A stretch of 64,000 bases of DNA from Gammaproteobacteria bacterium (GCA_029248745.1 JAQWIT010000008.1:62001-126000), one strand, 5' to 3'. Shown: positions 43,110-54,085, counted from the stretch's first letter. The notes: generated from the letters alone by a model not told the origin. Program-made: numbers and translations.

Positions 43110-44489
43110 TTAACGCAGGATTAAAAACATGGCTCGGCGGTTGCGGGTGAGGTTAAACAAGAGTGTCCCGTTGTTACGAACTCGTTTTTTAAAGTCTTCT
43201 AGTGAGATGACTTTGCCCTTATTGACCGAGGTAATGATGTCATTGGTTTTTAGGCCGGCATTCCATGCAGGACTGCTGCGTTTTACATCGTAGACAACAA
43301 CGCCATTGATTTTGCCGTAGTGAGGCGAGCCGGGCTCAATATCACCAAATGAGGCGCCTGACAGTTTAGGGTGAACGGGTGCTTGTTGGGTTTGTTTTTT
43401 AATTTCCTTTACGGTGGCCTTGAGTGTTTTATTTTGGCCATTGCGTAGGATATCCATATTAATGGTTTGAGCGACCATGAGCAGACCGACGGTATTACGT
43501 AAGCTATCAGCACTGCGTAGTTTCTGGCCATCAACGCTGGTAATGACATCACCAATTTGTAGACCGGCTTCATCAGCAGCTGATCCTTTTTGGATGCTGG
43601 TAATCACGGCACCTTGGCCTGGCGGAATATTGAATGCACTTGCTAATTCATCAGTGATGTCTTGCGTTTGAACGCCGAGATAAGCGCGTTTGACTTCACC
43701 GTATTCAATGAGTTGATCGCTGATTTGCTTGACCATATTGCTGGGGATGGCAAAACCGATACCGATGTTGCCGGCACGTTGACCGGGTGAAAAAATCGCG
43801 GTGTTAATCCCCACGAGTTCTCCTCTTAAGTTCACTAAGGCACCACCCGAGTTACCGGGATTGATTGAGGCATCGGTTTGGATAAAGTTTTCATAACCTT
43901 CGATTCCAAGGCCACTTCGGCCTAGGGCACTGACAATACCGGAAGTGACAGTTTGGCCCAAGCCGAAAGGATTACCAATGGCGACAACAAAGTCGCCGAC
44001 GCGAAGCTGATCAGAGTTAGCAAGTGTTAAAGCCGTTAGATCTTCTGCCGGGATTTTAATTAGGGCGACATCAGTTGCTGGATCACTACCGACAAGTTCA
44101 GCTTGGAAGCTACGGCCATCGGTGAGAGAGACGGTGATTTGATCAGCCCGTTGAATCACGTGGCTGTTGGTTAGGACAAGGCCTTTTTTAGCATCGAAAA
44201 TAACACCAGAGCCTAGACTTTGCTTTGTTCTATGGCGTGGTTGCTGTTGTTGTGGAATATTGAGGAAACGACGAAAGAAAGGGTCATCCATTAAGGGATT
44301 ATTTCTAACGCGAATATGACTTAGGGTGGCAATATTAACGACTGCAGGCTTCGATTGGTCGAGCATGGGCGCTAATGTTGGCATTTCGCCATTATTACTA
44401 AACCATGCGCTAGGTAAGGCGGCATGGGCAACTTGAAAAATAAGGCTTAATGCCGCCAGCCAAATTAAACTGGTCTTTAATTTAGTCAT
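43110..44489 (-). CDS. degQ: DegQ/DegP-type periplasmic serine protease
   Basis: This HtrA-family protease degrades or refolds damaged periplasmic proteins. The 459-residue precursor has a signal peptide (cleavage near AHA, residues 21-23), a trypsin-like domain with the triad H110 (TNSHV), D140 (PATDVAL) and S214 (GNSGGAL), and two PDZ domains (about 260-350 and 375-455). The short Q-linker (PQQQQP) after residue 79 resembles the LA loop of DegQ. It follows the cbpA gene after 21 bases; a pairing of a DnaJ-like protein with a protease suggests a protein-quality unit. Confidence 0.94.
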   Translation of the reverse strand: MTKLKTSLIWLAALSLIFQVAHAALPSAWFSNNGEMPTLAPMLDQSKPAVVNIATLSHIRVRNNPLMDDPFFRRFLNIPQQQQPRHRTKQSLGSGVIFDAKKGLVLTNSHVIQRADQITVSLTDGRSFQAELVGSDPATDVALIKIPAEDLTALTLANSDQLRVGDFVVAIGNPFGLGQTVTSGIVSALGRSGLGIEGYENFIQTDASINPGNSGGALVNLRGELVGINTAIFSPGQRAGNIGIGFAIPSNMVKQISDQLIEYGEVKRAYLGVQTQDITDELASAFNIPPGQGAVITSIQKGSAADEAGLQIGDVITSVDGQKLRSADSLRNTVGLLMVAQTINMDILRNGQNKTLKATVKEIKKQTQQAPVHPKLSGASFGDIEPGSPHYGKINGVVVYDVKRSSPAWNAGLKTNDIITSVNKGKVISLEDFKKRVRNNGTLLFNLTRNRRAMFLILR

Positions 44490-44510
44490 TAGCTTTTCCT
44501 ATTCTTTAAC

Positions 44511-45404
44511 TTAGACGTTCTCTAGTGTTTCACGTGGGTTGAAGTTTAATTCTTCTGCCATTTGTTGGTAAAGTTGTTTGGCTTCGGGTGTGTCTGCTGG
44601 TGGCGTCATAATTTGTAATACGACGATTTGATCACCGGCTTGTTTACCCGGTAATCCTCTGCCTTTAAGACGCATTTTCTGTCCGCTTTTAGCACTAGTT
44701 GGGATAGTGAGGCTGATTTTGCCTGCTAGTGTTGGCACGGTGATTTTAGCGCCTAATGCTGCTTCCCATGGTGAAATAGGTAGATTAATAATTACGTCTT
44801 TGTCTTCTACTTGATAATACGCGTGATTGGCGATATTTATTTCTAAAAAGAGATCGCCGGCTTCAACGCCTGCACCTGCTTTACCTTGACCAGCGAGACG
44901 AATTTTTTTACCACTGGTGATACCGGCTGGAATTTTGACATTGATGGTGCCTGTTTGATTGGCGCCACCAGGACGACGGATACTTTTCTTGGCACCGTTA
45001 AAAGCGTCTTCTAATGACACCGTAATTTTAGCATTAACGTCTTCCCCTTGAGCGAAGAATTGATCATTACCGCCCATGCCACCACCACTGAACATGCTTT
45101 CGAAGAAGCTGCTGAAGTTGCCACCGCCCATGCCTGCCCCACCTTGCCCGCCCCAGCCGGGAGGAGGATTGAAAGATTGGCCATGCTGATAGCTGCTACC
45201 GAATTGGTCGTATTGCGCTCTTTTTTCTGGATCTTTAAGCGCTTCATAAGCCTCACCGACTTCTTTGAATTTGGCTTCGGCATTGGCTTCTTTACTGACA
45301 TCTGGGTGATATTTACGCGCCAGCTTGCGATACGCTTTTTTTAGTTCGTCTTGTGGGACGTCACGAGAGACGCCAAGAATTTTGTAATAATCTTTATATT
45401 CCAT
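44511..45404 (-). CDS. cbpA: DnaJ-like curved-DNA-binding protein CbpA
   Basis: CbpA is a DnaJ paralogue that stimulates DnaK and can bind curved DNA. The 297-residue protein has an N-terminal J domain with the HPD motif at 33-35, a Gly/Phe-rich linker (about 75-120) and two C-terminal beta-barrel domains for substrates; the cysteine-rich zinc domain of DnaJ is absent, which distinguishes CbpA from DnaJ. Length is normal. Its usual neighbour cbpM is not present here; degQ follows instead. Confidence 0.92.
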   Translation of the reverse strand: MEYKDYYKILGVSRDVPQDELKKAYRKLARKYHPDVSKEANAEAKFKEVGEAYEALKDPEKRAQYDQFGSSYQHGQSFNPPPGWGGQGGAGMGGGNFSSFFESMFSGGGMGGNDQFFAQGEDVNAKITVSLEDAFNGAKKSIRRPGGANQTGTINVKIPAGITSGKKIRLAGQGKAGAGVEAGDLFLEINIANHAYYQVEDKDVIINLPISPWEAALGAKITVPTLAGKISLTIPTSAKSGQKMRLKGRGLPGKQAGDQIVVLQIMTPPADTPEAKQLYQQMAEELNFNPRETLENV

Positions 45405-45666
45405 AACGGTATGAATTTAATGCTGAAGATGAATGATGCCTTATAGGTGGGGGCATGAAGATGTGTTTTCAATAGAAAATATCATTCAGATAAATTCAGC
45501 TTCTGTTCAGTTTGATTTCCGTATCTTAACCCTTAAGGTAGCGACAAGACTGCCGTCAGTTCACTTAAGGATGGCTGAGGTATTGAAATAGAGCTCTTGT
45601 GCTGACCTTTCAGTTTGTACTTTTCAATTTTCATTTACTGAATAGTTTTACGCCGCAGGGAAAGGC

Positions 45667-47052
45667 TTAATCTAAGATCTTACGTGCTTTAGCAACGGCA
45701 GCTCGGACTTGATTTGGTGCTGTACCGCCGAGATGATCACGGGCAGCAACAGATCCTTCTAGTGTTAAAACTTCAAAAACATCTTCTGCAATATGGCTAG
45801 AGAAGTTTTGTAGTTCTGCCAAAGAAAGCTCAGATAGATCTTTTTGATGTTCAATACCGTAAGCAACTGATAGGCCCACGACTTCATGGGCATCGCGGAA
45901 AGGCACGCCTTTACGGACAAGATAATCAGCAAGATCGGTTGCCGTGGCATAACCACGTAGTGCGGCTTGACGCATATTGTCTGGCTTGACCGTCATCACG
46001 CCCATCATATCCGCGTAAACGCGTAATGACCCGAGCAAGGTATCAATGGTGTCGAATAACGGTTCTTTGTCTTCTTGATTGTCTTTGTTATAGGCTAAAG
46101 GCTGATTTTTCATTAATGTTAATAGGTTAAAAAGATTGCCATAAACGCGGCTGGTTTTACCGCGAATGAGTTCAGGCACATCAGGGTTTTTCTTTTGCGG
46201 CATGATCGATGAGCCGGTGCAGAAAGCATCACCTAAGTCGACAAAGTCGAATTGCGCGGATGACCAAATAATTAGTTCCTCAGAGAAACGAGATAAGTGC
46301 ATCATAAGCACAGAGGCAAAACTGTTAAATTCAATGGCAAAATCACGATCACTAACGGCATCAAGTGAATTCTGGCACATACGATCAAAGCCTAATAATT
46401 CGGCAGCTTGTTCACGATCGATAGCAAAGGTAGTACCTGCTAACGCGGCAGCACCTAAAGGCATTGTGTTGATACGTTTAACACAGTCGTTAAGACGTTC
46501 TGCATCTCGGCTAAGCATTTCGAACCAAGCCATCATATGATGACCAAAGGTGACGGGCTGTGCTATTTGTAAGTGGGTAAAGCCAGGCAGGATTGTGTCG
46601 GCTTCTCTTTCTGCTACATTTAACAAAGCTGTTTGAAGCCGAGAGAGTTGCTCAGCAATAGGCCTTGCCATATCACGGAGATAGAGTCGAATATCCGTTG
46701 CGACTTGGTCATTACGTGAGCGGCCGGTATGGAGTTTTTTCCCAACCTCACCAATAAGGCTGATGAGTCTGGCCTCAATATTCATATGAACATCTTCTTG
46801 GGGGATAGACCATTCAAATTGGTCGGCTTCGATTTCATCGCGAATGGTATTAAGTCCAGAGATAATTTGGTCACGTTCTGATTCAGTGAGAATGCCGACG
46901 CTGCTCAGCATGGTGGCGTGTGCGATAGAACCATTAATGTCTTGTTGGTATAAACGCTGGTCAAACTGGACCGACGCCGTGAATTCTTCTACAAAGGCAT
47001 TTGTCGGTTGTGTGAGGCGCGCTGATGAGAGTTTTCTGCTGGGTGTGGTCAT
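45667..47052 (-). CDS. argH: Argininosuccinate lyase
   Basis: ArgH splits argininosuccinate to arginine and fumarate, the last step of arginine synthesis. From the ATG at 47050-47052 ([15 protein letters not shown]) it has 461 residues; a start at 47077-47079 would add nine atypical residues. The superfamily signature [12 protein letters not shown] carries the catalytic serine, and the [14 protein letters not shown] block is intact. It diverges from hemC, the common argH/hemC arrangement in gammaproteobacteria, with cyaA usually close by; here the cyaA remnant is 15 kb away beside argC. Confidence 0.96.
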   Translation of the reverse strand: MTTPSRKLSSARLTQPTNAFVEEFTASVQFDQRLYQQDINGSIAHATMLSSVGILTESERDQIISGLNTIRDEIEADQFEWSIPQEDVHMNIEARLISLIGEVGKKLHTGRSRNDQVATDIRLYLRDMARPIAEQLSRLQTALLNVAEREADTILPGFTHLQIAQPVTFGHHMMAWFEMLSRDAERLNDCVKRINTMPLGAAALAGTTFAIDREQAAELLGFDRMCQNSLDAVSDRDFAIEFNSFASVLMMHLSRFSEELIIWSSAQFDFVDLGDAFCTGSSIMPQKKNPDVPELIRGKTSRVYGNLFNLLTLMKNQPLAYNKDNQEDKEPLFDTIDTLLGSLRVYADMMGVMTVKPDNMRQAALRGYATATDLADYLVRKGVPFRDAHEVVGLSVAYGIEHQKDLSELSLAELQNFSSHIAEDVFEVLTLEGSVAARDHLGGTAPNQVRAAVAKARKILD

Positions 47053-47171
47053 GGTTTCAGTCTTTAGACATTTAAACAAAAAACCCTATTATAGCGCGTA
47101 ATGGCAGGGGGACTGGCGATTGACGTTTTGGTCAGTAGAAATAACAGTCTATGACGGATTCCTTGTGGCTG

Positions 47172-47185
47172 TTAGACTGGTCTAA
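47172..47185. promoter_or_regulatory. Palindrome in the argH-hemC divergent region
   Basis: TTAGAC and GTCTAA flank TG, a perfect 6-bp inverted repeat 26 bases upstream of hemC. The position fits an operator or promoter element, but no known regulator site was recognised. Confidence 0.3.
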
Positions 47186-47211
47186 ATACTAATCATGAGC
47201 ATGAATGATAG

Positions 47212-48153
47212 ATGACAAAAAGAATTATAAAGATTGCCACACGAAAGAGTCCTTTGGCGATGTGGCAAGCTGAGTTTGTTCGCGATAGTCTACTTGAACT
47301 GCATCCAGACTTAGAGATTGAGTTGGTTAAGATGACAACGCAAGGGGATAAAATTCTTGATACCCCGTTGGCAAAAGTCGGTGGTAAAGGCCTATTTGTT
47401 AAGGAATTAGAGCAAGGTATGTTGGCAGGTGATGCTGATATTGCTGTGCATTCAATGAAAGATGTGCCTATGGCCTTTCCTGAAGGATTGCATTTGCCGG
47501 TAATCTGTCAGCGTGAAGATCCACGTGATGCTTTTGTTTCAAATACTTATGCATCGCTCGCAGATTTGCCTGCAGGTTCGAAAGTGGGCACATCGAGTTT
47601 ACGTCGTGAGTGCCAATTGCGAACTAATCAACCGGATCTTGAGGTTTTGCCATTGCGTGGCAATGTGAATACCCGGTTGGCTAAACTGGATGACGGACAA
47701 TTCGATGCGATTATTTTGGCATCAGCTGGATTAAAGCGCCTGGGCTTTGAAGATCGTATTCGCGAGGCGATTGCACCTGAACAGAGTTTGCCTGCCGTCG
47801 GACAAGGTGCTGTTGGTATTGAAACACGGATTGATGATGACGAAATTAATGCTTTATTGGCGCCGTTACGTTGTCCACGTACTTGGATTGTCGTCTCAGC
47901 TGAGCGTGCAATGAACCGTCGTTTGGCGGGTGGTTGTCAGGTGCCGATTGCTGGCTTTGCATTGATTGATGGTAACGATGTTTGGTTGCGTGGTTTGGTG
48001 GGCATGCCTGACGGAAGTCAGATGTTGACGGCGGATGCTCGGGCACGTGTAGAGGATGCTGAGGCATTAGGTGAGGCCATTGCTGAAAATTTGTTAGCGC
48101 AAGGTGCGGATAAAATTTTGGCTGAGGTATATGGCGATGGACCAACCGCTTAA
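47212..48153 (+). CDS. hemC: Porphobilinogen deaminase
   Basis: HemC joins four porphobilinogen units into hydroxymethylbilane. The 313-residue protein opens [18 protein letters not shown], has the [10 protein letters not shown] block with substrate-binding arginines, and the cofactor-anchoring C242 in [10 protein letters not shown] that binds the dipyrromethane. This residue number equals that of the Escherichia coli enzyme. It starts the hemCDXY operon and overlaps hemD. Confidence 0.97.
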   Translation: MTKRIIKIATRKSPLAMWQAEFVRDSLLELHPDLEIELVKMTTQGDKILDTPLAKVGGKGLFVKELEQGMLAGDADIAVHSMKDVPMAFPEGLHLPVICQREDPRDAFVSNTYASLADLPAGSKVGTSSLRRECQLRTNQPDLEVLPLRGNVNTRLAKLDDGQFDAIILASAGLKRLGFEDRIREAIAPEQSLPAVGQGAVGIETRIDDDEINALLAPLRCPRTWIVVSAERAMNRRLAGGCQVPIAGFALIDGNDVWLRGLVGMPDGSQMLTADARARVEDAEALGEAIAENLLAQGADKILAEVYGDGPTA

Positions 48154-48880
48154 TGGTATTGGGGTCTTAGTTACTAGGCCTGAAGCTCAAGCCAAATCGT
48201 TGTCAGCGGGGTTGTCAGATTTGGGTGCTCACGTTGTGTCATTGCCCGTTATTGAGGTTTTGCCCATTGCATCGGAATCATGGGCAGATGTTGATATCTC
48301 GACGCAGGATATAGTGATATTTGTTAGCCGTAATGCTGTCACATCATTTATGGCTGGCTTTGATGGCGCAATGGTAGCTGATACACAGTGTGTTGCTGTA
48401 GGGGCTGCTACAGCACAATGTATGTTTGAACACGGTTTGTCTGTTGATATTCAAGCACCGCCGCCGGCGGGCAGTGAGTCTCTGCTTGCGATGCCAGAGA
48501 TGCAAGATTTGGCTGGCAAGCAGGTATTAATCGTGCGTGGTGAAACAGGTAGGGAGTTATTGGCAGAAACCCTGATTGCCAGAGGTGCTACTATTCACTA
48601 TTTAGAAGTTTATCGTCGCTGCCTACCCACTTATGATACAGACCGTATCGATGCGGCATTACGGGCTGATTGGGTGCTTGTGACCAGTGTTGCCGGTTTG
48701 GAGAACTTGTGCCAGATAGTGAATAACGACGTAATAAAGCTTAAAACGTTACTGGTTGTGAGTACGCGAATTGAGCAGGTTGCTAAAGAATTAGGTTTTC
48801 AGCATGTTGTTGTGTCGGATGATGTCAATGATGGTGCTGTGATAAATAGGATAGTGGAGATAGGACAAAATAATGGCTAA
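48131..48880 (+). CDS. hemD: Uroporphyrinogen-III synthase
   Basis: HemD closes and inverts ring D to form uroporphyrinogen III. The sequence is divergent, as is usual for the family, but the opening [18 protein letters not shown], the [11 protein letters not shown] motif and the ILIVRGE-like [15 protein letters not shown] block fit. The ATG at 48131 (or 48137, better spaced from GAGG) overlaps the end of hemC; earlier in-frame starts reach further into hemC. About 248 residues. It overlaps hemX by eight bases. Confidence 0.92.
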   Translation: MAMDQPLNGIGVLVTRPEAQAKSLSAGLSDLGAHVVSLPVIEVLPIASESWADVDISTQDIVIFVSRNAVTSFMAGFDGAMVADTQCVAVGAATAQCMFEHGLSVDIQAPPPAGSESLLAMPEMQDLAGKQVLIVRGETGRELLAETLIARGATIHYLEVYRRCLPTYDTDRIDAALRADWVLVTSVAGLENLCQIVNNDVIKLKTLLVVSTRIEQVAKELGFQHVVVSDDVNDGAVINRIVEIGQNNG

Positions 48881-49913
48881 TAATGCGGAACAAAAGAAAA
48901 AGGCACCGGTAACGGTTGAGAATTCGGCAGTGCAAGAAAAGAAGCCGTCGAAGCCTATTCTGTTATGGATTGCAATATTGGTTTTGTTGATTTTAGCGGG
49001 CGGCTTGTTCTGGCTAATAGAACAACAAAAGGTCGCGATAGCGTCTATGGCTGAAGAAGTTGAAGCCACACAACAATCGCTAGAGCGGCGTTTATCACAA
49101 CTCGATACGAATATGGCTTCTGGTTCAGCGAATACAACAAAGTTGCTCGAGAATTTAAACTCGACTGATGTTGGTTTAGCAGAGAAAATTGCTGAAGTGG
49201 TCAAAATTCAAGATATGACCAATGATGATGTTAAACGTGTTTGGGCGATGGCCGAAGTTGAGTTTTTACTGCAAACAGCGAGTCAACGCGTGTTATTGGC
49301 AGCTGATAATGAAGGCGCAAAAACCGCTCTAGCATTGGCAGATGAAAAACTAAAAGACTTAGCGGACCCCCGTTTATATCTTTTGCGTGCTTTATTAGCA
49401 GATGAACAATTGGCTTTATCTTCAGTGGCCAAAGTGGATATTGATGGTTTAGCAGTACGTTTGCAGAGTGTGTTAGATCAAGTGGATAGTTTACAAGTTG
49501 TTTTATCACAAAATATTTTAGAAGAAGAACCCAGCTCAGAGGAAATAGTTGAGGGTGCTTCGAGCTTGGAAAATATTCCTAGTCAGGTCCTTGATGCTAT
49601 CTTATCAACAGTGAAAATTCGTAAACCGGAAGATGGTGCTGCAGCAGTTTTGGTGCCAGAAGAGCGTTATTTTCTATACCAAAATTTAAGGCTCAAACTA
49701 GAAACAGCTCGATTAGCATTATTGCAACGACGTGAACAGGTTTATCACCAAAGTTTGGCCGTCGCTGAAAGCTGGTTGCAGCAGTATTTTGAAGGTAATG
49801 AACGTGACAGTGCTTTGGCAACGGTGCAGGCACTGAAAAAGGAAAACATTACAGTTGCGATGCCCGATATTTCAGGCTCATTAGTATGGTTGAAAGAGAA
49901 AGGTGACCAATAA
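48873..49913 (+). CDS. hemX: HemX family membrane protein
   Basis: HemX is often labelled uroporphyrin-III C-methyltransferase, but this family lacks the methyltransferase fold and its function is unsettled. The 346-residue protein has one membrane helix (about 28-48), a short coiled coil (about 50-80) and an extracytoplasmic helical domain including VKRVWAMAEVEFLLQTA. It is placed between hemD and hemY with overlaps on both sides, the conserved hemCDXY order. Confidence 0.9.
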   Translation: MANNAEQKKKAPVTVENSAVQEKKPSKPILLWIAILVLLILAGGLFWLIEQQKVAIASMAEEVEATQQSLERRLSQLDTNMASGSANTTKLLENLNSTDVGLAEKIAEVVKIQDMTNDDVKRVWAMAEVEFLLQTASQRVLLAADNEGAKTALALADEKLKDLADPRLYLLRALLADEQLALSSVAKVDIDGLAVRLQSVLDQVDSLQVVLSQNILEEEPSSEEIVEGASSLENIPSQVLDAILSTVKIRKPEDGAAAVLVPEERYFLYQNLRLKLETARLALLQRREQVYHQSLAVAESWLQQYFEGNERDSALATVQALKKENITVAMPDISGSLVWLKEKGDQ

Positions 49914-51115
49914 TGAAACTATTGATCATTATCGCAATAGCATTACTTTTTGGTGGTGGACTAATTTGGATGGCCAACTACGATTCTGGGTTCGTATTGT
50001 TTCAGTATGACGGTTGGAGTGTTGAAACGTCATTGGTTGCCTTTTTGGTTGCATTTGTTGTTTTGGTATTAGTTGCTTATTGGGCTTTGAAAAGCGTAGT
50101 CTTGATTAAACAAACACCAGGCAAGCTCTCACGTTGGCAATCGGCTAAGCGTTTAACGCGGGCAAATAAAACATTAACGCGTGGCTTGATTACCTTAGAA
50201 GAAGGCCGTTGGTCTGAGGCTGAACGTTTATTGATGCGTTATGCGGGGCACAGTGAGACGCCATTGTTGCATTATTTGGCGGCAGCGCGTGCAGCACAAA
50301 AACAAGATGCAGCTGAGCGCCGTGACAATTATTTGCGATTGGCACATGAAACAACCGATGGCGCGGACATTGCGGTTGGTGTTGTGCAGGCAGAGCTGCA
50401 ATTAGAATCAGATCAAAAAGAGCAGGCTTTAGCCACTTTGCAACATTTGCGTGAAATGTCACCTAAACACCCTTACGTTTTGCAACAATTGCAAAAGTTA
50501 TATTCAGAAATGAACGAATGGCAAGGTGTACATGATGTGTTGCCAGATCTGAAAAAGCGTCATGTTTTACCTTCGTCTGATGTGAAATCATTATCGACAG
50601 ATGCAACAGTGGGTCAGTTAGAATCTGCCATTGCCAGACGTGACTGGAATAGGGTGGGCGAGCTTTGGCAAGAAGCCCCTACGAAAATTCGTCATTCAGA
50701 GGCGATGTTGCATGCTTATACTTCTGCTTTGATACAGCAAGATAGGGGTAAGGAAGCAGGTCCACTTATTGAAGCTTATATGAATAATGAGTGGAGTGAT
50801 CGTTTAGCTTATCAATATGGTTTAATTAAGCTTGATAACCTGAAGGGTCAAATAGAACGCGCTGAGCGTTGGGAGAAAAAACATCCCAATAACCCTTGGT
50901 TATTATTGACCTTGGGCCGGCTAATGAAAGCAAATAATCAAGCTGAGAAAGCCGAAAGTATTTTGCGTGAGAGTTTGGCTCATGGAGAGAGAGGTGAAAC
51001 TTACCAAGCTTTAGCTGAAGTATTAGAGATGACACTGGGCAATGAGGCTGGGGTAGTGGAGGCATATCAAAAGGGATTAGCGTTGATGTTGTCACAAGGT
51101 GATGCATCAATATAG
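49913..51115 (+). CDS. hemY: HemY family TPR membrane protein
   Basis: This is the gammaproteobacterial HemY of the hemCDXY operon, unrelated to the protoporphyrinogen oxidase of the same name. The 400-residue protein has two N-terminal membrane helices (about 3-21 and 38-60) and a soluble tail of TPR-like helical repeats with motifs such as GLITLEEGRWSEAERLL and AEKAESILRESLAHGE. Its role in haem metabolism is not established. The start shares a base with the hemX stop. Confidence 0.9.
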   Translation: MKLLIIIAIALLFGGGLIWMANYDSGFVLFQYDGWSVETSLVAFLVAFVVLVLVAYWALKSVVLIKQTPGKLSRWQSAKRLTRANKTLTRGLITLEEGRWSEAERLLMRYAGHSETPLLHYLAAARAAQKQDAAERRDNYLRLAHETTDGADIAVGVVQAELQLESDQKEQALATLQHLREMSPKHPYVLQQLQKLYSEMNEWQGVHDVLPDLKKRHVLPSSDVKSLSTDATVGQLESAIARRDWNRVGELWQEAPTKIRHSEAMLHAYTSALIQQDRGKEAGPLIEAYMNNEWSDRLAYQYGLIKLDNLKGQIERAERWEKKHPNNPWLLLTLGRLMKANNQAEKAESILRESLAHGERGETYQALAEVLEMTLGNEAGVVEAYQKGLALMLSQGDASI

Positions 51116-51135
51116 AGATAGAGTGTTAATGATTT

Positions 51136-52869
51136 ATGGGTGAAACTGAAGCACATTATTTAGTTGATATATTGGCTCTGTTATTGGCAACAGTTGTTGT
51201 TGTTCCTTTTTTCCATGCGATCCGCTTAGGTGCGATTCTTGGTTACTTGGCAGCAGGAGTTTTGCTTGGCCCATGGGGCTTTGGTTTAATTTCTGAAGTA
51301 GAAGAAATTCGCCATTTGGGTGAATTTGGCGTTATTTTCTTATTATTTGTCCTTGGGATAGAGCTTAAGCCAGATAAGTTATGGCAGATGCGCAAGATGG
51401 TCGTTGGTTTGGGTTTAGGTCAATTACTACTGACTGCTGGCGTACTTTATGGTGTGGCTTTATTTTTTGGTGTTGCACAAAGTGCCGCTATTATTATTGG
51501 CTTTGGTTTGGCATTGTCATCGACGGCTTTTTGTCTTAAGCTGCTTTCAGAACGCGGTGGTATTTCCACAAAAATGGGCCAGATGTCCTTCTCGGTTCTG
51601 TTATTACAAGATCTCTCTGTCGTACCATTGCTAGCCTTAGTATCGATGTTTGCTGGTGGTGTCGCTACAGCATCTGATCCAAGTATTGGGTTTGGTTATG
51701 CTGTGTTGATTATTATTGCTTTGCTGGTGGCAGGTCATTATTTATTGAACCCTGTCCTAGGCAAAATCGTAGCAAGTCAGGATCCTGATGTATTTGTTGC
51801 CTTAGCGGTATTACTGGTCTTAGGTATGGCTTGGATCATGGAGAGTATTGGTTTCTCGATGGCGCTGGGGGCTTTCCTTGCTGGCACGATGTTAGCCGAG
51901 TCGCATTATCGTCACCAGATAGAAGCTGATATTTTGCCGTTCAGGGGGATATTACTCGGACTGTTCTTTATGACGGTGGGGATGGGCATTGATTTTGCTC
52001 TGTTATGGAACCAGTTTTTTGTGGTTATAGGTCTTACGATTGGTCTTATGGCGGTGAAAGGGCTGATTGTATACTTCTTAGCGCGGTTATCAGGTGCGCG
52101 TCATAATGTTTCTATTCAAACAGCAGCATTGTTGTCTCAAAGTGGTGAATTTGGTTTTGTGATGTTTGGTTTTGCCACGGTGTCAGGTGTTTTGGATACC
52201 CATTTGAGCAATATGATGACATTGGTGATTGCGTTGACCATGGTATTAACGCCATTTGTTGTGAAATGGGCTAATTATTTAACAAGTCGCTTTTATGTGG
52301 CGGACGGGAATGAAGAAGGTGATTTTTGTCCGTTATTTGATGAGACAGAGGGTCACGTTATTTTGGCTGGTTTTGGCCGTGTTGGGGCACGTATTGGTGC
52401 GATTCTGAATGCGGCAAATGTCTCTTATGTCGCGATTGATATGAGTCAAGAAAGGGTTAAAGCTGCTAGAGCACAGGGTTTTAGTGTTTTTTATGGTGAT
52501 GCTAGTAATGTGAAAGTGCTACAAGCAGCAGGGGCAGCGAAAGCGAAAATGGTCGTTGTGGCAATGGATGATCCAGCCCATTTTGATCGGTTGGTTCCTT
52601 TAGTGAAGCAATATTACCCAAATTTGCCTGTGCATGCGCGTGCAAAAGATCGACGCCATTGTGCTGACTTGATTACCCAAGGTGCGAGTACAGCCATTTC
52701 AGAAACGCTTGAAACAAGTCTACGTTTGTCGGAAGAAATCCTACAAGGTAATGGCGTTGCTGAAGAAGATATCGAAAGTGTCATTGAAGCGTTCAGGAAT
52801 GACTACTACTTGGATGTGGTACAGAAAGTGTCAGATAATCGTGTAGTAATGGGTGAGCTTAAGCATTAG
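51136..52869 (+). CDS. Kef-type monovalent cation:proton antiporter (CPA2)
   Basis: This 577-residue protein combines about twelve membrane helices (1-385) with a C-terminal RCK/TrkA-N domain (from about 408, VILAGFGRVGARIGAIL with the NAD-type turn). The membrane part has the CPA2 features GFGLALSSTAFCLKLL and LQDLSVVPLLALVS. It is closest in layout to KefB/KefC, glutathione-gated potassium efflux systems, but it is slightly short and I see no kefF/kefG partner, so I give no symbol. It occupies the space after dnaN where recF and gyrB often lie, converging with dnaN. Confidence 0.88.
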   Translation: MGETEAHYLVDILALLLATVVVVPFFHAIRLGAILGYLAAGVLLGPWGFGLISEVEEIRHLGEFGVIFLLFVLGIELKPDKLWQMRKMVVGLGLGQLLLTAGVLYGVALFFGVAQSAAIIIGFGLALSSTAFCLKLLSERGGISTKMGQMSFSVLLLQDLSVVPLLALVSMFAGGVATASDPSIGFGYAVLIIIALLVAGHYLLNPVLGKIVASQDPDVFVALAVLLVLGMAWIMESIGFSMALGAFLAGTMLAESHYRHQIEADILPFRGILLGLFFMTVGMGIDFALLWNQFFVVIGLTIGLMAVKGLIVYFLARLSGARHNVSIQTAALLSQSGEFGFVMFGFATVSGVLDTHLSNMMTLVIALTMVLTPFVVKWANYLTSRFYVADGNEEGDFCPLFDETEGHVILAGFGRVGARIGAILNAANVSYVAIDMSQERVKAARAQGFSVFYGDASNVKVLQAAGAAKAKMVVVAMDDPAHFDRLVPLVKQYYPNLPVHARAKDRRHCADLITQGASTAISETLETSLRLSEEILQGNGVAEEDIESVIEAFRNDYYLDVVQKVSDNRVVMGELKH

Positions 52870-52966
52870 GACCTGTTGATCTTATACTCCCTAGCGGCGT
52901 TAAAAAACGACTCACTCCGTGTATCTTTGTCTTGCTATAGAATCGGTTGTTGCTCTTATCTGTCTC

Positions 52967-54070
52967 TTAGAGACGCATTGGCATTACAACATATTGGCGG
53001 TCTAGTTTCTCATCAAAAGGTGTAATCAGTACGCTGCTATTATCATCGCTGAATGTCATTCTGACTTTTTGGTCTGGCATGGCATTCAATAGATCGAGTA
53101 GATAGGCATTATTAAAAGCAATTTCAAGTAGGCTACCTGTATATTCGACAGCCATTTCTTCTTCTGCAGATTCTTGTTCTTGGTTGACGACCGTCGCTTT
53201 AAATAAGTTGGTTTCTAAGTTAATTCTTACGCTACGGTGTTTATCACTGGATAAGATAGCTGCACGTGATAGCGCTTGTTTAAGCATATCACGTTCTGCA
53301 AGCACTTCTTTGTCGCCGCCAACAGGAATAACGCGTTGGTAGTTTGGAAACTGACCATCGATTAGTTTGGAGGTGAAGTGTAGGTCAGGTAATTCCACTT
53401 TAATTTGTTGGGTACTGAATGCAACGGTGACATTGTCTTCGCTATCATTGAGTAAGCGGCCTAGTTCTAGTATTGCTTTGCGTGGAACGATGACACTGTT
53501 TTTTTCATCCGCCTTTTTTGCGGTGGTCAAACTGCCTAATGCTAGGCGGTGGCCATCCGTTGCGACAGCACGTAAGAAAGCACCTTCACGTTCCAAGAGT
53601 AAGCCATTAAGATAGTAGCGAACATCCTGGCTGGCCATGGCAAAACTGGTTTCATCCAATAGCGATTTCAATGCAGACTGCGGCAAGCTAATTTCATCGA
53701 TGTAGTTAGCACCTTCACTATCTGGAAAATCCTCACTCGGCAGTGTGGATAATGAGAAACGGCTTTTACCTGCTTTGACGAGGACTTTGTTGTCTTCAGC
53801 TTGGAAACTGATGGTTGCGTTAGCGGGTAGCGCACGGCAAATATCTAAGAACTTTCGGGCTGATACGGTTGTTTTGCCTTCTTGTTCAACCGCAACAGGT
53901 AGAGTTGCAATCATTTCTAGTTCCATATCGGTACTGGTCATGGTGAGTTGTGTGCCATATGCTTTCAGTAAGATGGTCGACAAAATGGGTAATGTCGCAC
54001 GTCGTTCAACGATGCTGCATACTAATTGCAATGGTCGGACAATGGTTTCTTGGCTGACGGTAAACTGCAT
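52967..54070 (-). CDS. dnaN: DNA polymerase III beta sliding clamp
   Basis: DnaN is the ring clamp that gives the replicase its processivity. Starting at the ATG at 54068-54070 (MQFTVSQETIVRPLQLV) gives 367 residues; GAGAG lies seven bases upstream of this codon, whereas it nearly touches the earlier ATG at 54074-54076. The three clamp domains and the C-terminal end YVVMPMRL are complete. dnaA is 15 bases upstream. Instead of recF and gyrB, a Kef-type antiporter gene converges downstream. Confidence 0.97.
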   Translation of the reverse strand: MQFTVSQETIVRPLQLVCSIVERRATLPILSTILLKAYGTQLTMTSTDMELEMIATLPVAVEQEGKTTVSARKFLDICRALPANATISFQAEDNKVLVKAGKSRFSLSTLPSEDFPDSEGANYIDEISLPQSALKSLLDETSFAMASQDVRYYLNGLLLEREGAFLRAVATDGHRLALGSLTTAKKADEKNSVIVPRKAILELGRLLNDSEDNVTVAFSTQQIKVELPDLHFTSKLIDGQFPNYQRVIPVGGDKEVLAERDMLKQALSRAAILSSDKHRSVRINLETNLFKATVVNQEQESAEEEMAVEYTGSLLEIAFNNAYLLDLLNAMPDQKVRMTFSDDNSSVLITPFDEKLDRQYVVMPMRL

Positions 54071-54085
54071 GGTCATTCTCTCGTT

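Noticed and set aside
44526-44541. Second parS site in the 3' end of cbpA
   Set aside because: Only one half plus the centre (TGTTTCACGTG) matches; the other half has several mismatches from the consensus.
45405-45666. 33-codon minus-strand frame between cbpA and argH, beginning MKIEKYKLKG
   Set aside because: It has no ribosome binding site and no support beyond an ATG; the gap otherwise shows nothing.
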